This document shows positions 1-6,191 of a stretch of DNA of 6,191 nucleotides, one piece after another. The stretch lies in NCBI GenBank assembly GCA_902767195.1, contig CACXGS010000029.1, forward strand, positions 1 to 6,191. Reading direction: 5' to 3'. The notes under the pieces are model-generated. The model did no database searches and was not told the DNA's origin. It saw only the letters and a program-made list of their open reading frames with translations. This stretch comes from an uncultured Lachnospiraceae bacterium (GTDB lineage: Bacteria; Bacillota_A; Clostridia; Lachnospirales; Lachnospiraceae). The stretch's first letter is position 1. Every line of letters starts with the position of its first letter. A program made the position numbers and the translations under genes.

Positions 1-1107
1 CTGCACCGGATATGCATGCGTCATGCGGCATCGATACTCAGGAACGGTATGATAGTTGCCTGATTCGGTAAATACCATCGCCGCACAGGCCTTACAGGTA
101 TCCTTCAGTTCACATTCACGGCAGGCAGCCGGCAGCCGGATTGCGTCCGCCTTCTCAGTTACAACATTCCAGGCATCCATATATCCTACGTCAAATACAT
201 TCGGTGCATCATCCTCGGGAATCATTCCGCAGGCAAGCATTTTGCCTTCCCACGTCACCCAGGCTGTACATTTGCCTGCGCGGCAGCGAATGCCGTCTCC
301 CTCCCCGGCGCAATCTTCCGCGCATTCCTCGTCGATTTCTGCAGCAAGTGCGGCAAAATCTCCTTCTTCTGCCCGCTTTACAAAAGCTTCTCCTCCATTA
401 AGAAGAGATTCTATTTTCGCGGAATAATATGCTGCTTCTTCCGGTGTGAAACGATCATTTTGCCCGATGCATGTCCGGTCTCTCCGCAGTGGCGGAAACA
501 TATAACTTGTCGCCTGAATGAGCAACCCATGCTCTCTGCAAAAAGCAAATATCCCTTTCAGGTCGTCCGCGTTATGTGGTGTCAGACTGACATTAATCTT
601 TACAGGGATTCCGGCATTTTTCAAAAGTTTAATCGCATGGGTGACCCGCGTAAACCCATCCGGTTTTCCGCAAAGATGAGCGTACGTTTCATCCGATGCA
701 CCATACAGGGTGATGTTCACTCGGCTGGGTGGTGTCAGTTTGAGCCATTCTATGACGCTTTCATTGATCAAAGTCCCGTTTGTATTGATAGAAACAACAA
801 ATCCGCGTTCTTGCAAACCGGAGAGTATCTTCCTGAATTCAGGATGGGTAAACGGCTCTCCTCCTGTCAGCAGAATATAAAGCAGACCATTTTCTCTAGC
901 CTGTTCCGCGATTCGAAGCCATTCATCAGCGGAACGAAGAGGCGCAATGCTCTCCTGTGTTTTCTTGTCCATCCGGACATAACACATACGGCATACCATG
1001 TTACACACTGGCGTCAGTTCAAAACCAACGCTGAGAGGTATCTTTTTTACTGCCGCTTTTTTGTGTAAGTATTGAGTTAGTTTTGGTTCTACAGGGATCT
1101 GGATCAT
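1..1107 (-). CDS. Radical SAM/SPASM peptide maturase (C-terminus cut by window edge)
   Basis: Seen: the frame is open for 369 codons from ATG at 1107 to the left edge, with no stop, so the 3' end is missing. The radical SAM motif C35-x3-C39-x2-C42 lies in CNMVCRMCYVR. GGEP follows at residues 82-85, then NTNG at 108-111 and VNITLYGA at 130-137, the usual order of TIM-barrel strands. The C-terminal part has SPASM cysteines: C275-x12-G288-x4-C293, then C329-x2-C332-x5-C338-x2-C341, then C360. Known of the family: the first cluster cleaves S-adenosylmethionine to a 5'-deoxyadenosyl radical, and SPASM auxiliary clusters occur in enzymes that make crosslinks or epimerise residues in ribosomal peptides. 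Inferred: cytoplasmic maturase of the small peptide encoded at 2146-2418. Start: an in-frame TAA at 1120-1122 excludes a longer form, and AGG lies 7 nt upstream of the ATG, a modest ribosome site. The N-terminus is short and shows no RRE/PqqD-like domain. An anaerobic sulfatase-maturase-like or other SPASM role is possible; the substrate is inferred from context only. Confidence 0.93.
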   Translation of the reverse strand, partial: MIQIPVEPKLTQYLHKKAAVKKIPLSVGFELTPVCNMVCRMCYVRMDKKTQESIAPLRSADEWLRIAEQARENGLLYILLTGGEPFTHPEFRKILSGLQERGFVVSINTNGTLINESVIEWLKLTPPSRVNITLYGASDETYAHLCGKPDGFTRVTHAIKLLKNAGIPVKINVSLTPHNADDLKGIFAFCREHGLLIQATSYMFPPLRRDRTCIGQNDRFTPEEAAYYSAKIESLLNGGEAFVKRAEEGDFAALAAEIDEECAEDCAGEGDGIRCRAGKCTAWVTWEGKMLACGMIPEDDAPNVFDVGYMDAWNVVTEKADAIRLPAACRECELKDTCKACAAMVFTESGNYHTVPEYRCRMTHAYPVQ

Positions 1108-1153
1108 AAAAAAACCTATTTATAAATCCTTCTAAATATTCAAAAAAATCAAA

Positions 1154-1197
1154 TATATCATGGAGTCTTCTTTCGACAAAGGCTGGCTCATGATATA
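1154..1197 (-). promoter_or_regulatory. Hairpin plus T-tract between kinase and radical SAM genes (possible attenuator)
   Basis: Seen: bases 1187-1197 and 1154-1165 are complementary over 11 pairs with one bulged base, around a 21-nt loop (1166-1186). The upstream arm overlaps the last codons and TGA stop of the HPr-kinase-like gene. On the transcript the stem is followed by a T-rich run at 1142-1153 (TTTGATTTTTTT). Inferred: a weak intrinsic terminator or attenuator that lowers transcription of the radical SAM gene relative to the genes before it. The stem is AT-rich and the loop long, so full termination is unlikely. It could also be an RNA-stability element or chance. Confidence 0.4.
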
Positions 1198-2102
1198 ACG
1201 CTTTCTTCCATCAAGGAGCACACTTCAGTTTTTAGAATTTTTACTGCTTCACAGTCTGGACGGCATTCAAGTAGGAAGACAGGTATTTCATTTATCGCAG
1301 TCAAAAGAAGATCTGAAGCTTTGTTCTCAAATGTTGGATCCCAGCGATGTATCATCGTCTCTGGATATAGAGACCGAAAAGCTTCCGCACCATTGATTCG
1401 ACGAATATGGTTGTTTTCCGACTGTCGCAGCGCAACGATGGCCGCGACAGGTGCGGATTCATTCCGATAAATACCACTTGTCCCTGCATAGGGGAGACCA
1501 TATGCCTTCCAAATACCGTCAATTTTCCTAATGGCCGCACGATCTCCATTTAGGACTTCCGCTCCTGCATATTTCTCCCACAGCGATGCCTGTGTGGATT
1601 TTCCCGTACCGGAAGAAGCAACAAACAAGATTCCTTTGTTATTCCAACGAACAAGAGAAGAGTGAAAGATCAGTGACCCAAAATCAAGCAGTGTCGCTTC
1701 GATATCCATGAGCGTAATAAGGTTTCGGGCATAATCCATATATTTCTCGTTTCCCGGCAGATATTCACATCGAAGGACGCTGCTATCTGTTTTCTCTCGT
1801 AACACAAATGCATATGGAGGGGCATCCGGATAACAGCTGAAATACGTACCCGCATCCCTGCCGGAACCGACATAAACCCTGCGCGCTTCTTTATAGCAGA
1901 TATCAGTTCGTACCGTCAACTCCTCAACGGGAACAAGATCCAGTTTGAGGTCATATATCATCGATCCCATAAATGGACTAATAAAACTGACTGTGGATTT
2001 ACTTGGATGAAGCGGATATGGTATATCTGCGAGAATCGTTATTTCTGCAATCGTAAGGCAATACTTCATATTTACTTTGTAAAGGGCAGTCATGCATAAC
2101 AT
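1188..2102 (-). CDS. HPr-kinase-like P-loop protein of a RiPP-type cassette
   Basis: Seen: 304 residues from the upstream ATG. A Walker A loop spans residues 162-170 (ASSGTGKST) with K168, preceded by FHSSLVRW at 146-153 and followed by LNGDRAAIRK at 184-193 (probable Mg-binding Asp187) and YGLPYAGTSG at 201-210. This order (HSS, P-loop, N-x-D-R, G-x-P-x-x-G) is that of HPr kinase/PEP carboxykinase-like ATPases found in peptide-modification clusters, such as lasso-peptide kinases and the ScmC-type protein of SynChlorMet cassettes. It lacks the N-terminal domain of true HPr kinase/phosphorylase. Inferred: a cytoplasmic kinase or nucleotide-dependent activator acting on the peptide encoded just upstream; phosphorylation is not shown. 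Start: ATG at 2102 has GGAAGG 6 nt upstream, but ATG at 2069 (MKYCLTIAE) matches the usual N-terminus of relatives and would leave a hairpin untranslated; the second has no good ribosome site. The true start is unresolved between these, giving 304 or 293 residues. Confidence 0.88.
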   Translation of the reverse strand: MLCMTALYKVNMKYCLTIAEITILADIPYPLHPSKSTVSFISPFMGSMIYDLKLDLVPVEELTVRTDICYKEARRVYVGSGRDAGTYFSCYPDAPPYAFVLREKTDSSVLRCEYLPGNEKYMDYARNLITLMDIEATLLDFGSLIFHSSLVRWNNKGILFVASSGTGKSTQASLWEKYAGAEVLNGDRAAIRKIDGIWKAYGLPYAGTSGIYRNESAPVAAIVALRQSENNHIRRINGAEAFRSLYPETMIHRWDPTFENKASDLLLTAINEIPVFLLECRPDCEAVKILKTEVCSLMEESVIS

Positions 2103-2112
2103 GACTGCCCTT
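2082..2112 (-). promoter_or_regulatory. Perfect 13-bp inverted repeat over the kinase start site
   Basis: Seen: bases 2082-2094 and 2100-2112 are exact reverse complements (13 pairs) around a 5-nt loop. On the message the upstream arm contains part of the Shine-Dalgarno sequence and the AUG at 2102-2100; the downstream arm ends 12 nt before the alternative AUG at 2069. Only three T residues follow the stem, so it is not a classical terminator. Inferred: it limits translation of the kinase gene, or blocks 3' decay of the upstream precursor message, so that peptide exceeds enzyme. Because the DNA is a near-palindrome it could also be an operator for a dimeric regulator. Confidence 0.6.
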
Positions 2113-2114
2113 CC
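2109..2114 (-). promoter_or_regulatory. Shine-Dalgarno site for the HPr-kinase-like gene (ATG 2102)
   Basis: GGAAGG, within the purine run AGGGAAGGAAGGG, lies 6 nt upstream of ATG 2102. This is the main argument for the longer protein. Four of its six bases (2109-2112) lie in the stem at 2082-2112, so ribosome access may depend on RNA folding. Confidence 0.55.
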
Positions 2115-2145
2115 TTCCCTATTGGGGTAGGTTGATCAATTAGTT

Positions 2146-2418
2146 TTAATTAGAAGAGAATATTTCCTGTCCGCCATCCGGATTGTTGTAGCAACTACCA
2201 TTGATTTCATAATCATCTTCGGGACTGTCCGGCCCATCTTCACAGCGATCGATGAAAAAAACGGTAAAACCACCGACATCCCATTCACATGTATTTTCAT
2301 TGTAATGATTAGATTCTCCGATCGTACTATCGTGCGTGTCACCGCAGTTTCTGGCTATTGTCTGCGCCAGAGAGAAGCTCTCAAAGAAGATAAGCGGTTT
2401 AGTATACTGTTCTTTCAT
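2146..2418 (-). CDS. Putative RiPP precursor: acidic four-cysteine peptide, 90 aa
   Basis: Seen: 90 residues. The N-terminal third (residues 1-24) has the pattern YTKPLIFFESFSLAQTIA, an amphipathic leader-like segment ending just before C25-G26. Residues 26-90 contain 16 Asp/Glu, one Arg and no Lys, with cysteines at 44, 59 and 76 (C25 makes four; gaps of 18, 14 and 16 residues). A VGGFTVFFI core (48-56) and the end CYNNPDGG...IFSSN are notable. There is no signal peptide or membrane segment. Context: it starts 19 nt after the VWA gene stops and precedes an HPr-kinase-like gene and a radical SAM/SPASM gene, the usual arrangement of a precursor and its modifying enzymes. From memory, similar small Clostridial proteins exist annotated as hypothetical; I know no assigned product. 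Start: ATG 2418 has AAGGGGG 8 nt upstream; the frame extends to an ATG at 2556, but that part lies in the VWA gene. It could instead be a small unmodified disulfide-bonded or metal-binding protein. Confidence 0.82.
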   Translation of the reverse strand: MKEQYTKPLIFFESFSLAQTIARNCGDTHDSTIGESNHYNENTCEWDVGGFTVFFIDRCEDGPDSPEDDYEINGSCYNNPDGGQEIFSSN

Positions 2419-2426
2419 AATGATTT

Positions 2427-2433
2427 CCCCCTT
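2427..2433 (-). promoter_or_regulatory. Strong Shine-Dalgarno site for the precursor peptide
   Basis: AAGGGGG lies 8 nt before ATG 2418 and inside the 19-nt gap after the VWA stop codon (TAA, 2438-2440). It fixes the 90-residue start and is the strongest ribosome site in the window relative to its gene, consistent with high output of the small peptide. Confidence 0.75.
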
Positions 2434-2437
2434 ATTT

Positions 2438-5400
2438 TTAGCGACGGAAGAATCCGAAAAAGCTCGACAGGTAGCTTGACCAGTTATTGGAGGCAGGCGT
2501 TGTCGTCTGTGTCTCTTCAACAGTTTCATCTTCTGTCTCAGGCTTTTGGTTCTCAATAACTATATCGTCTTCTTTAAGCTCAACAACACTCTGGTCATCT
2601 GCGCTCTCAGTTTCTGTAATCTCTTCAGATGCAGGATTCTCGGTATTGTCCTCGCTGGTTTCAGCTTTCTGTGCCTCCTCCTCAGTGAGAATCTCACCGG
2701 AGTAATTTGCTAACGGCTTAGCTTTAAGGCTGCGTACATAGTTCAACATATCAGCAGTCGCCGCAAGCTTTGTACCATTTGTCGCATTTCCTGCCCCTGT
2801 CGTGCGGAGCTTCGTCACGGAAAGGATACCTTCGCCAGCATTTTCAATAACTATCGTACTTCCGGAATCCGGTGTCACATCATAGTAGAGATCTGCAGTG
2901 TGAGCAAGTTTTGTTTCTTTGCCATTAAGTTTTACTGTGATTTCATCACCCTTCAGCGACTTCAAGCCCACATAATAGGTTTTACCTTCTTCTACACTGA
3001 TAGCAACTTGCTCGCCCTTATCAAGCAGCACCTCACTCTTGGGGCCTTCCTTTGCATATACAGCAACATCATTTGTGGTTGAAGTAACTTCTACACCGTC
3101 ATTTACTGTATCATATGCCTGTCTTGCAGTTTCAACAGCCTCGTCATAAGGTGCTCTTCCTGCGATTGCTTCGTCTAATTCAGCTTTTGCCGCATCTCTG
3201 GCAGCAGTAAGCGCTTCAATGTCATCACCTTCCCCAGCTTCCGCAAGCGCTGTTTCCGCTCTGTCCAATGCATCCTGTGCAGGAATCACAGTATTGTCGA
3301 TATATGCAGAACGTTCTTCCTCTTTCTCTGCCAAAGTCTTTGCTGCAGCCTGAATTGCTTCTTTATCAGTTACGATCTCACTTGTCGTATGCTCGTCAAT
3401 AAACAGTGCTGTAGCCGTTGCATCTGATCCAAGCAGACTGCGAACTTCCGTAAAGACCGCTCCGAGGTTCACATCCTCATATGTATCAATTACAGTTTGA
3501 TCGCTCTCATGAGGTTTAATCGGATTATAGACCCTTACACCATCAATGTAGAAGGTCATACGTCCTTCTTTCTGCGCACCAGCAGTAACTGTAATGGTTG
3601 CTGTATACTTACCATATGGCAGATCAGTGAAAGTACAAACCGGAACTGCAAAATAATCGCCCGCAGCCGCTTTAGTATCTATGATCTTGCTCTTAGTTAT
3701 TTTATTAGCACTTTCATTATCAGCAGCAGCGCTCTTGACAGTAACCGCAATCGTTCCCGTAGTACCATTCGTACGGCTATATATGTCGACGCCTGTTCCG
3801 GAGAATTCAAAACTTGCCTTTGCTTTTGCAGTGTCCGATGTATGGGCAGAACCATTTGTGTACGCAGAATCGTCCGCAAGACCATCGATCCAGCCCATAA
3901 CATGTTTAGCGTGCTGGGTCGTATTCGTTCCTTCTGTTCCTGTTACTGACCACTTATCATCATAGTTTATTCCGGTGTACTGGATTTCGACATCGTTGCC
4001 GCCATAAGACGCTGTCTTCGTCGTTGTAACAAAAGTATCTTCGTAATAAACACTGTTTGCCGGAATAACGGCCAACATCGCCCAAACATCCAGATCGCTT
4101 GTAGTCACGCTCTTACCTTTAACAAAAATACGATCATAATCGTCCCAGTTCATTGTTGTAGGAGCGTAACGTACATATTTCCTGTGAACGTCTGTACTAT
4201 CCTCACCAAAGGAAACCGTCCCGTACTTGCCCTTATAGATGGTATACGTAAAGTCATCTACAAGCTCACCTCTGAGAACGTCATCCGAAGGATCATCCAA
4301 CATCTGAACATCTGCAAGAACGCTTGTATAATCCAGCTTTATAGTGGATGCCTTAGTATCATCGGTTGTATCTGAAGTAACGTAATCCACGACATATGTA
4401 ACCGGTGTAAAGGTTACCTCCGGTACTTCAAATTTGATAATAGGCTCACCGTTAACATAAATTCCGGAGTTATCTCCATTGGTAGCCATGCTATAGCCGG
4501 TTACTGCAGACGGTTTAGCAAGAATTTCAAAGGAGACCACAACTTTTGCAGTATTCTTGTTTACACCGCCAACCACATCATACTGGTCAGTATCCTGCTC
4601 ACTGCTGGTTGCCTTGAAATGCTTGGTATAATCAAATCCGGTGATATCTACTGTTTTACCTTCATCAGAGATGTCTACTGAGATGTTCTCCGCTGTTTCG
4701 GCGCCATAATTCAAGCAAACAGTCTTCCATTGATCAGCAGTAAATTCATATCCTTCCCCGGTGCCCCAGTCATGCGTCGTGGAGTTCCAGCGTACAACCT
4801 TTACAGTGATGGCATTTTCATCTGCCCCTTCAGGAAGTGTGAAGGCACTTGAAACAATATCCTTCATCACAGCTTCTGAGCCGACCTGCGTTGACGTGGA
4901 GCCAGAGGACTGTCCGATTTGCTTGAAGATGTTCTCAAGCTCATCTGCGCTTGAAGCAGCAAAGTAATAATTTCCTTCCCCTCTGGTACCACGATTCGTG
5001 TAGGATGTGGCCTCCGGATAGTTACTGGAAACAGCGTGCAGATACTGGTTAAAATTCTGACTGCCCGGATCCTGCTCGGGATGGGCATCCGGATGCACTG
5101 CAACGGAGTAAACCGTCACGCCCTTGTCTTTTAAATCTTTTGCATTGGAAACTGCCGCATTTGCAACAGACGCTTCGAAACTGTTTCCGCTCGTAGGCAG
5201 ACCATCCGTGAACATAACCACAACACGGGAGCGATAATCATCTGCATTTTCATCCGTATAATTATGATCGCCCTCATGGCTATTGACAATTCTCTTTGCA
5301 TGGTTCATGCCATAGTCCGCATGAGTTGCGCCGCCCGGAGTAAAGGAATTTACTTTCGATTTCCATGTACCCTGGGCATTAGCCTCCGTTACTACACCCA

Positions 5401-6191
5401 GATCCGCAACAACCTGAGAATAGTTATAAGTATACCAGCCATCTTCATAAGTATTGTTTCCTGTACTGTTTGAATTATCACCGGCAAACTTAACAATCGC
5501 AATACGACTAAGTTCGTCATTTGTTGCGCCTGCATCGGCAGCTTCTTTGTTTTTGGTCGCCACTTCGTCAATAAAAGTATTTACCGCAGTTTTTAAGGCG
5601 TCCATCTTGGACGGAGCAGGAGTTTCCGTACGTTCGTACAGAACACCGGTCCAAATAGTTGTGCCAGAACCGGTTGGATTGCTCGGGCGCGACGTTGTGG
5701 TCGACGTTCCATAAAGGTAGTATGTTCTTCCGTCGACTTGATAATTAAGATAGTAATGATTACTGCCGAAGAGCAACCCGCCGGTATGGTAAGAGCCTCG
5801 ATAGACTCTATAATAGTTTCCATCAGTATGTTTATAATAATACTGAGTATAACGGCCATACCCATCATATGAATAGCCCTGGCTCGTTCTGGCCTTATAC
5901 TCATAAGTGGCTTCGCCCATCGGATCTTCCATAGACCCCGATACATCCAAAACCAGAACAATATCCGCCGGCACCGTCACCGTATCAAAGTGTGCTTCAC
6001 CGGTAGCGAACGCTTCAAGATCGATAATATAGGTGCCATCGTCCTGAACGCGGGCGTGCTTCGTCGCGGACATTCCGTTTTTGTCCACGGTTCCGCCGTC
6101 ATCAGCCATCGCACTGACAGGCATCATTGCCAGCAGTACGGCCGCCATGACGATCACTAATTTCATTAATCGCAGCAGGCTCTTTTTATTC
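2438..6191 (-). CDS. Large secreted VWA-domain surface protein (5' end probably outside window)
   Basis: Seen: 1242 residues from ATG 6166, but the frame is open to the right edge (preceding codons read NKKSLLRL) and ATG 6166 has no suitably spaced ribosome site, so the true start is probably just outside. Numbering from ATG 6166: signal peptide ending SAMA|DD (about residue 21); VWA domain about 67-417 with MIDAS D74-x-S76-x-S78, T281 in GGATHADYG and D321 in FTDGLPTSG; a Tyr-rich insertion at 85-182; beta-rich regions about 430-590 and 590-760; a carbohydrate-binding-like beta domain about 782-880 (FSGTGVDIYSRT ... YIDGVRVYNP); a charged helical, coiled-coil-like segment at 938-1020; a beta domain about 1035-1122; a Glu/Asp/Thr-rich tail from 1160; and the end NNWSSYLSSFFGFFRR. 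Known: MIDAS VWA domains bind ligands through a divalent metal and often serve adhesion. Inferred: a secreted or wall-associated adhesin or matrix protein. There is no LPXTG motif, so anchoring is unexplained. It is the first visible gene of the operon, 19 nt before the small peptide. Confidence 0.93.
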   Translation of the reverse strand, partial: NKKSLLRLMKLVIVMAAVLLAMMPVSAMADDGGTVDKNGMSATKHARVQDDGTYIIDLEAFATGEAHFDTVTVPADIVLVLDVSGSMEDPMGEATYEYKARTSQGYSYDGYGRYTQYYYKHTDGNYYRVYRGSYHTGGLLFGSNHYYLNYQVDGRTYYLYGTSTTTSRPSNPTGSGTTIWTGVLYERTETPAPSKMDALKTAVNTFIDEVATKNKEAADAGATNDELSRIAIVKFAGDNSNSTGNNTYEDGWYTYNYSQVVADLGVVTEANAQGTWKSKVNSFTPGGATHADYGMNHAKRIVNSHEGDHNYTDENADDYRSRVVVMFTDGLPTSGNSFEASVANAAVSNAKDLKDKGVTVYSVAVHPDAHPEQDPGSQNFNQYLHAVSSNYPEATSYTNRGTRGEGNYYFAASSADELENIFKQIGQSSGSTSTQVGSEAVMKDIVSSAFTLPEGADENAITVKVVRWNSTTHDWGTGEGYEFTADQWKTVCLNYGAETAENISVDISDEGKTVDITGFDYTKHFKATSSEQDTDQYDVVGGVNKNTAKVVVSFEILAKPSAVTGYSMATNGDNSGIYVNGEPIIKFEVPEVTFTPVTYVVDYVTSDTTDDTKASTIKLDYTSVLADVQMLDDPSDDVLRGELVDDFTYTIYKGKYGTVSFGEDSTDVHRKYVRYAPTTMNWDDYDRIFVKGKSVTTSDLDVWAMLAVIPANSVYYEDTFVTTTKTASYGGNDVEIQYTGINYDDKWSVTGTEGTNTTQHAKHVMGWIDGLADDSAYTNGSAHTSDTAKAKASFEFSGTGVDIYSRTNGTTGTIAVTVKSAAADNESANKITKSKIIDTKAAAGDYFAVPVCTFTDLPYGKYTATITVTAGAQKEGRMTFYIDGVRVYNPIKPHESDQTVIDTYEDVNLGAVFTEVRSLLGSDATATALFIDEHTTSEIVTDKEAIQAAAKTLAEKEEERSAYIDNTVIPAQDALDRAETALAEAGEGDDIEALTAARDAAKAELDEAIAGRAPYDEAVETARQAYDTVNDGVEVTSTTNDVAVYAKEGPKSEVLLDKGEQVAISVEEGKTYYVGLKSLKGDEITVKLNGKETKLAHTADLYYDVTPDSGSTIVIENAGEGILSVTKLRTTGAGNATNGTKLAATADMLNYVRSLKAKPLANYSGEILTEEEAQKAETSEDNTENPASEEITETESADDQSVVELKEDDIVIENQKPETEDETVEETQTTTPASNNWSSYLSSFFGFFRR
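6104..6190 (-). other. Signal-peptide coding segment of the VWA protein
   Basis: Read in frame from the edge the segment is NKKSLLRLMKLVIVMAAVLL followed by AMMPVSAMA: a basic n-region, a hydrophobic core of about 15 residues and an A-x-A type I signal peptidase site before DDGG. The basic residues upstream of ATG 6166 make a better n-region than the single Lys kept if translation began there, which supports a start upstream of the window. Confidence 0.8.

Noticed and set aside
56..427. 123-residue Ser/Ala-rich plus-strand frame
   Set aside because: It is a shadow of the SPASM region on the minus strand; its low-complexity composition reflects antisense codons.
460..1068. 202-residue open frame on the plus strand
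   Set aside because: It is antisense to the radical SAM gene, whose motifs (CxxxCxxC, GGEP, SPASM cysteines) are unmistakable; the translation has no recognisable domain.
1188..2102. True HPr kinase/phosphorylase (hprK)
   Set aside because: Only the P-loop core is similar. The N-terminal domain of HprK is missing and the neighbours are a peptide and a radical SAM gene, so the symbol is withheld.
2082..2112. Classical Rho-independent terminator
   Set aside because: The stem is perfect, but only three T residues follow on the transcript and downstream genes belong to the same functional set; a regulatory hairpin fits better.
2136..2342. 68-residue minus-strand frame overlapping the precursor
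   Set aside because: It is an out-of-frame shadow of the 90-residue peptide gene and has no ribosome site I can recognise.
2419..2556. N-terminal extension of the small peptide to an ATG at 2556 (136 residues)
   Set aside because: The extra 46 codons overlap the VWA C-terminus out of frame, whereas ATG 2418 has a strong Shine-Dalgarno site and begins the leader-like motif.
3497..3965. Overlapping plus-strand frames of 150 and 94 residues
   Set aside because: Both lie antisense within the middle of the VWA gene, have no domain or ribosome site and read as Ser/Cys-rich antisense translation.
1..6191. CRISPR array, tRNA/rRNA genes, insertion sequences
   Set aside because: No regularly spaced direct repeats, no tRNA-like cloverleaf and no transposase-like reading frame were seen.

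Overview
The window looks like part of a chromosome from an anaerobic Firmicute of the class Clostridia (Lachnospiraceae/Oscillospiraceae type, probably gut-associated). I infer this from the protein styles: a very large secreted VWA surface protein, a small 'Y-x-K-P ... F-E-S-F-x-L ... I-A-x-x-C' peptide, and a radical SAM/SPASM enzyme beside an HPr-kinase-like protein. Purine-rich Shine-Dalgarno sites and moderate GC agree. No marker in the window allows a species call.

Everything supported is on the minus strand and reads right to left as one probable operon. (1) About 2438-6191 holds most of a >1240-residue secreted, surface-type VWA protein; its frame is open to the right edge, so its start is probably outside the window. 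(2) 19 nt later, 2146-2418 encodes a 90-residue, highly acidic four-cysteine peptide that looks like a RiPP precursor. (3) 43 nt later, 1188-2102 encodes an HPr-kinase-like P-loop protein. (4) 80 nt later, 1-1107 encodes a radical SAM/SPASM maturase whose C-terminus is cut by the left edge. This last gene has no stop inside the window; I read it codon by codon and found 369 uninterrupted codons.

Both junctions flanking the kinase gene carry inverted repeats. The one at 2082-2112 is a perfect 13-bp stem that buries the kinase start codon and part of its Shine-Dalgarno sequence. The one at 1154-1197 overlaps the kinase stop codon and is followed on the transcript by a T-rich tract. Both suit a design in which peptide is made in excess over its modifying enzymes.

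Working model (inference): the small peptide is modified by the radical SAM/SPASM enzyme, and perhaps phosphorylated or otherwise activated by the HPr-kinase-like protein. The large VWA protein would be the cell-surface or secreted partner made from the same message. No exporter, leader peptidase or RRE/PqqD-like protein is seen here; if they exist they lie beyond the left edge or elsewhere. No stretch over 300 bases lacks a gene, and I see no tRNA, rRNA, CRISPR array or insertion sequence.
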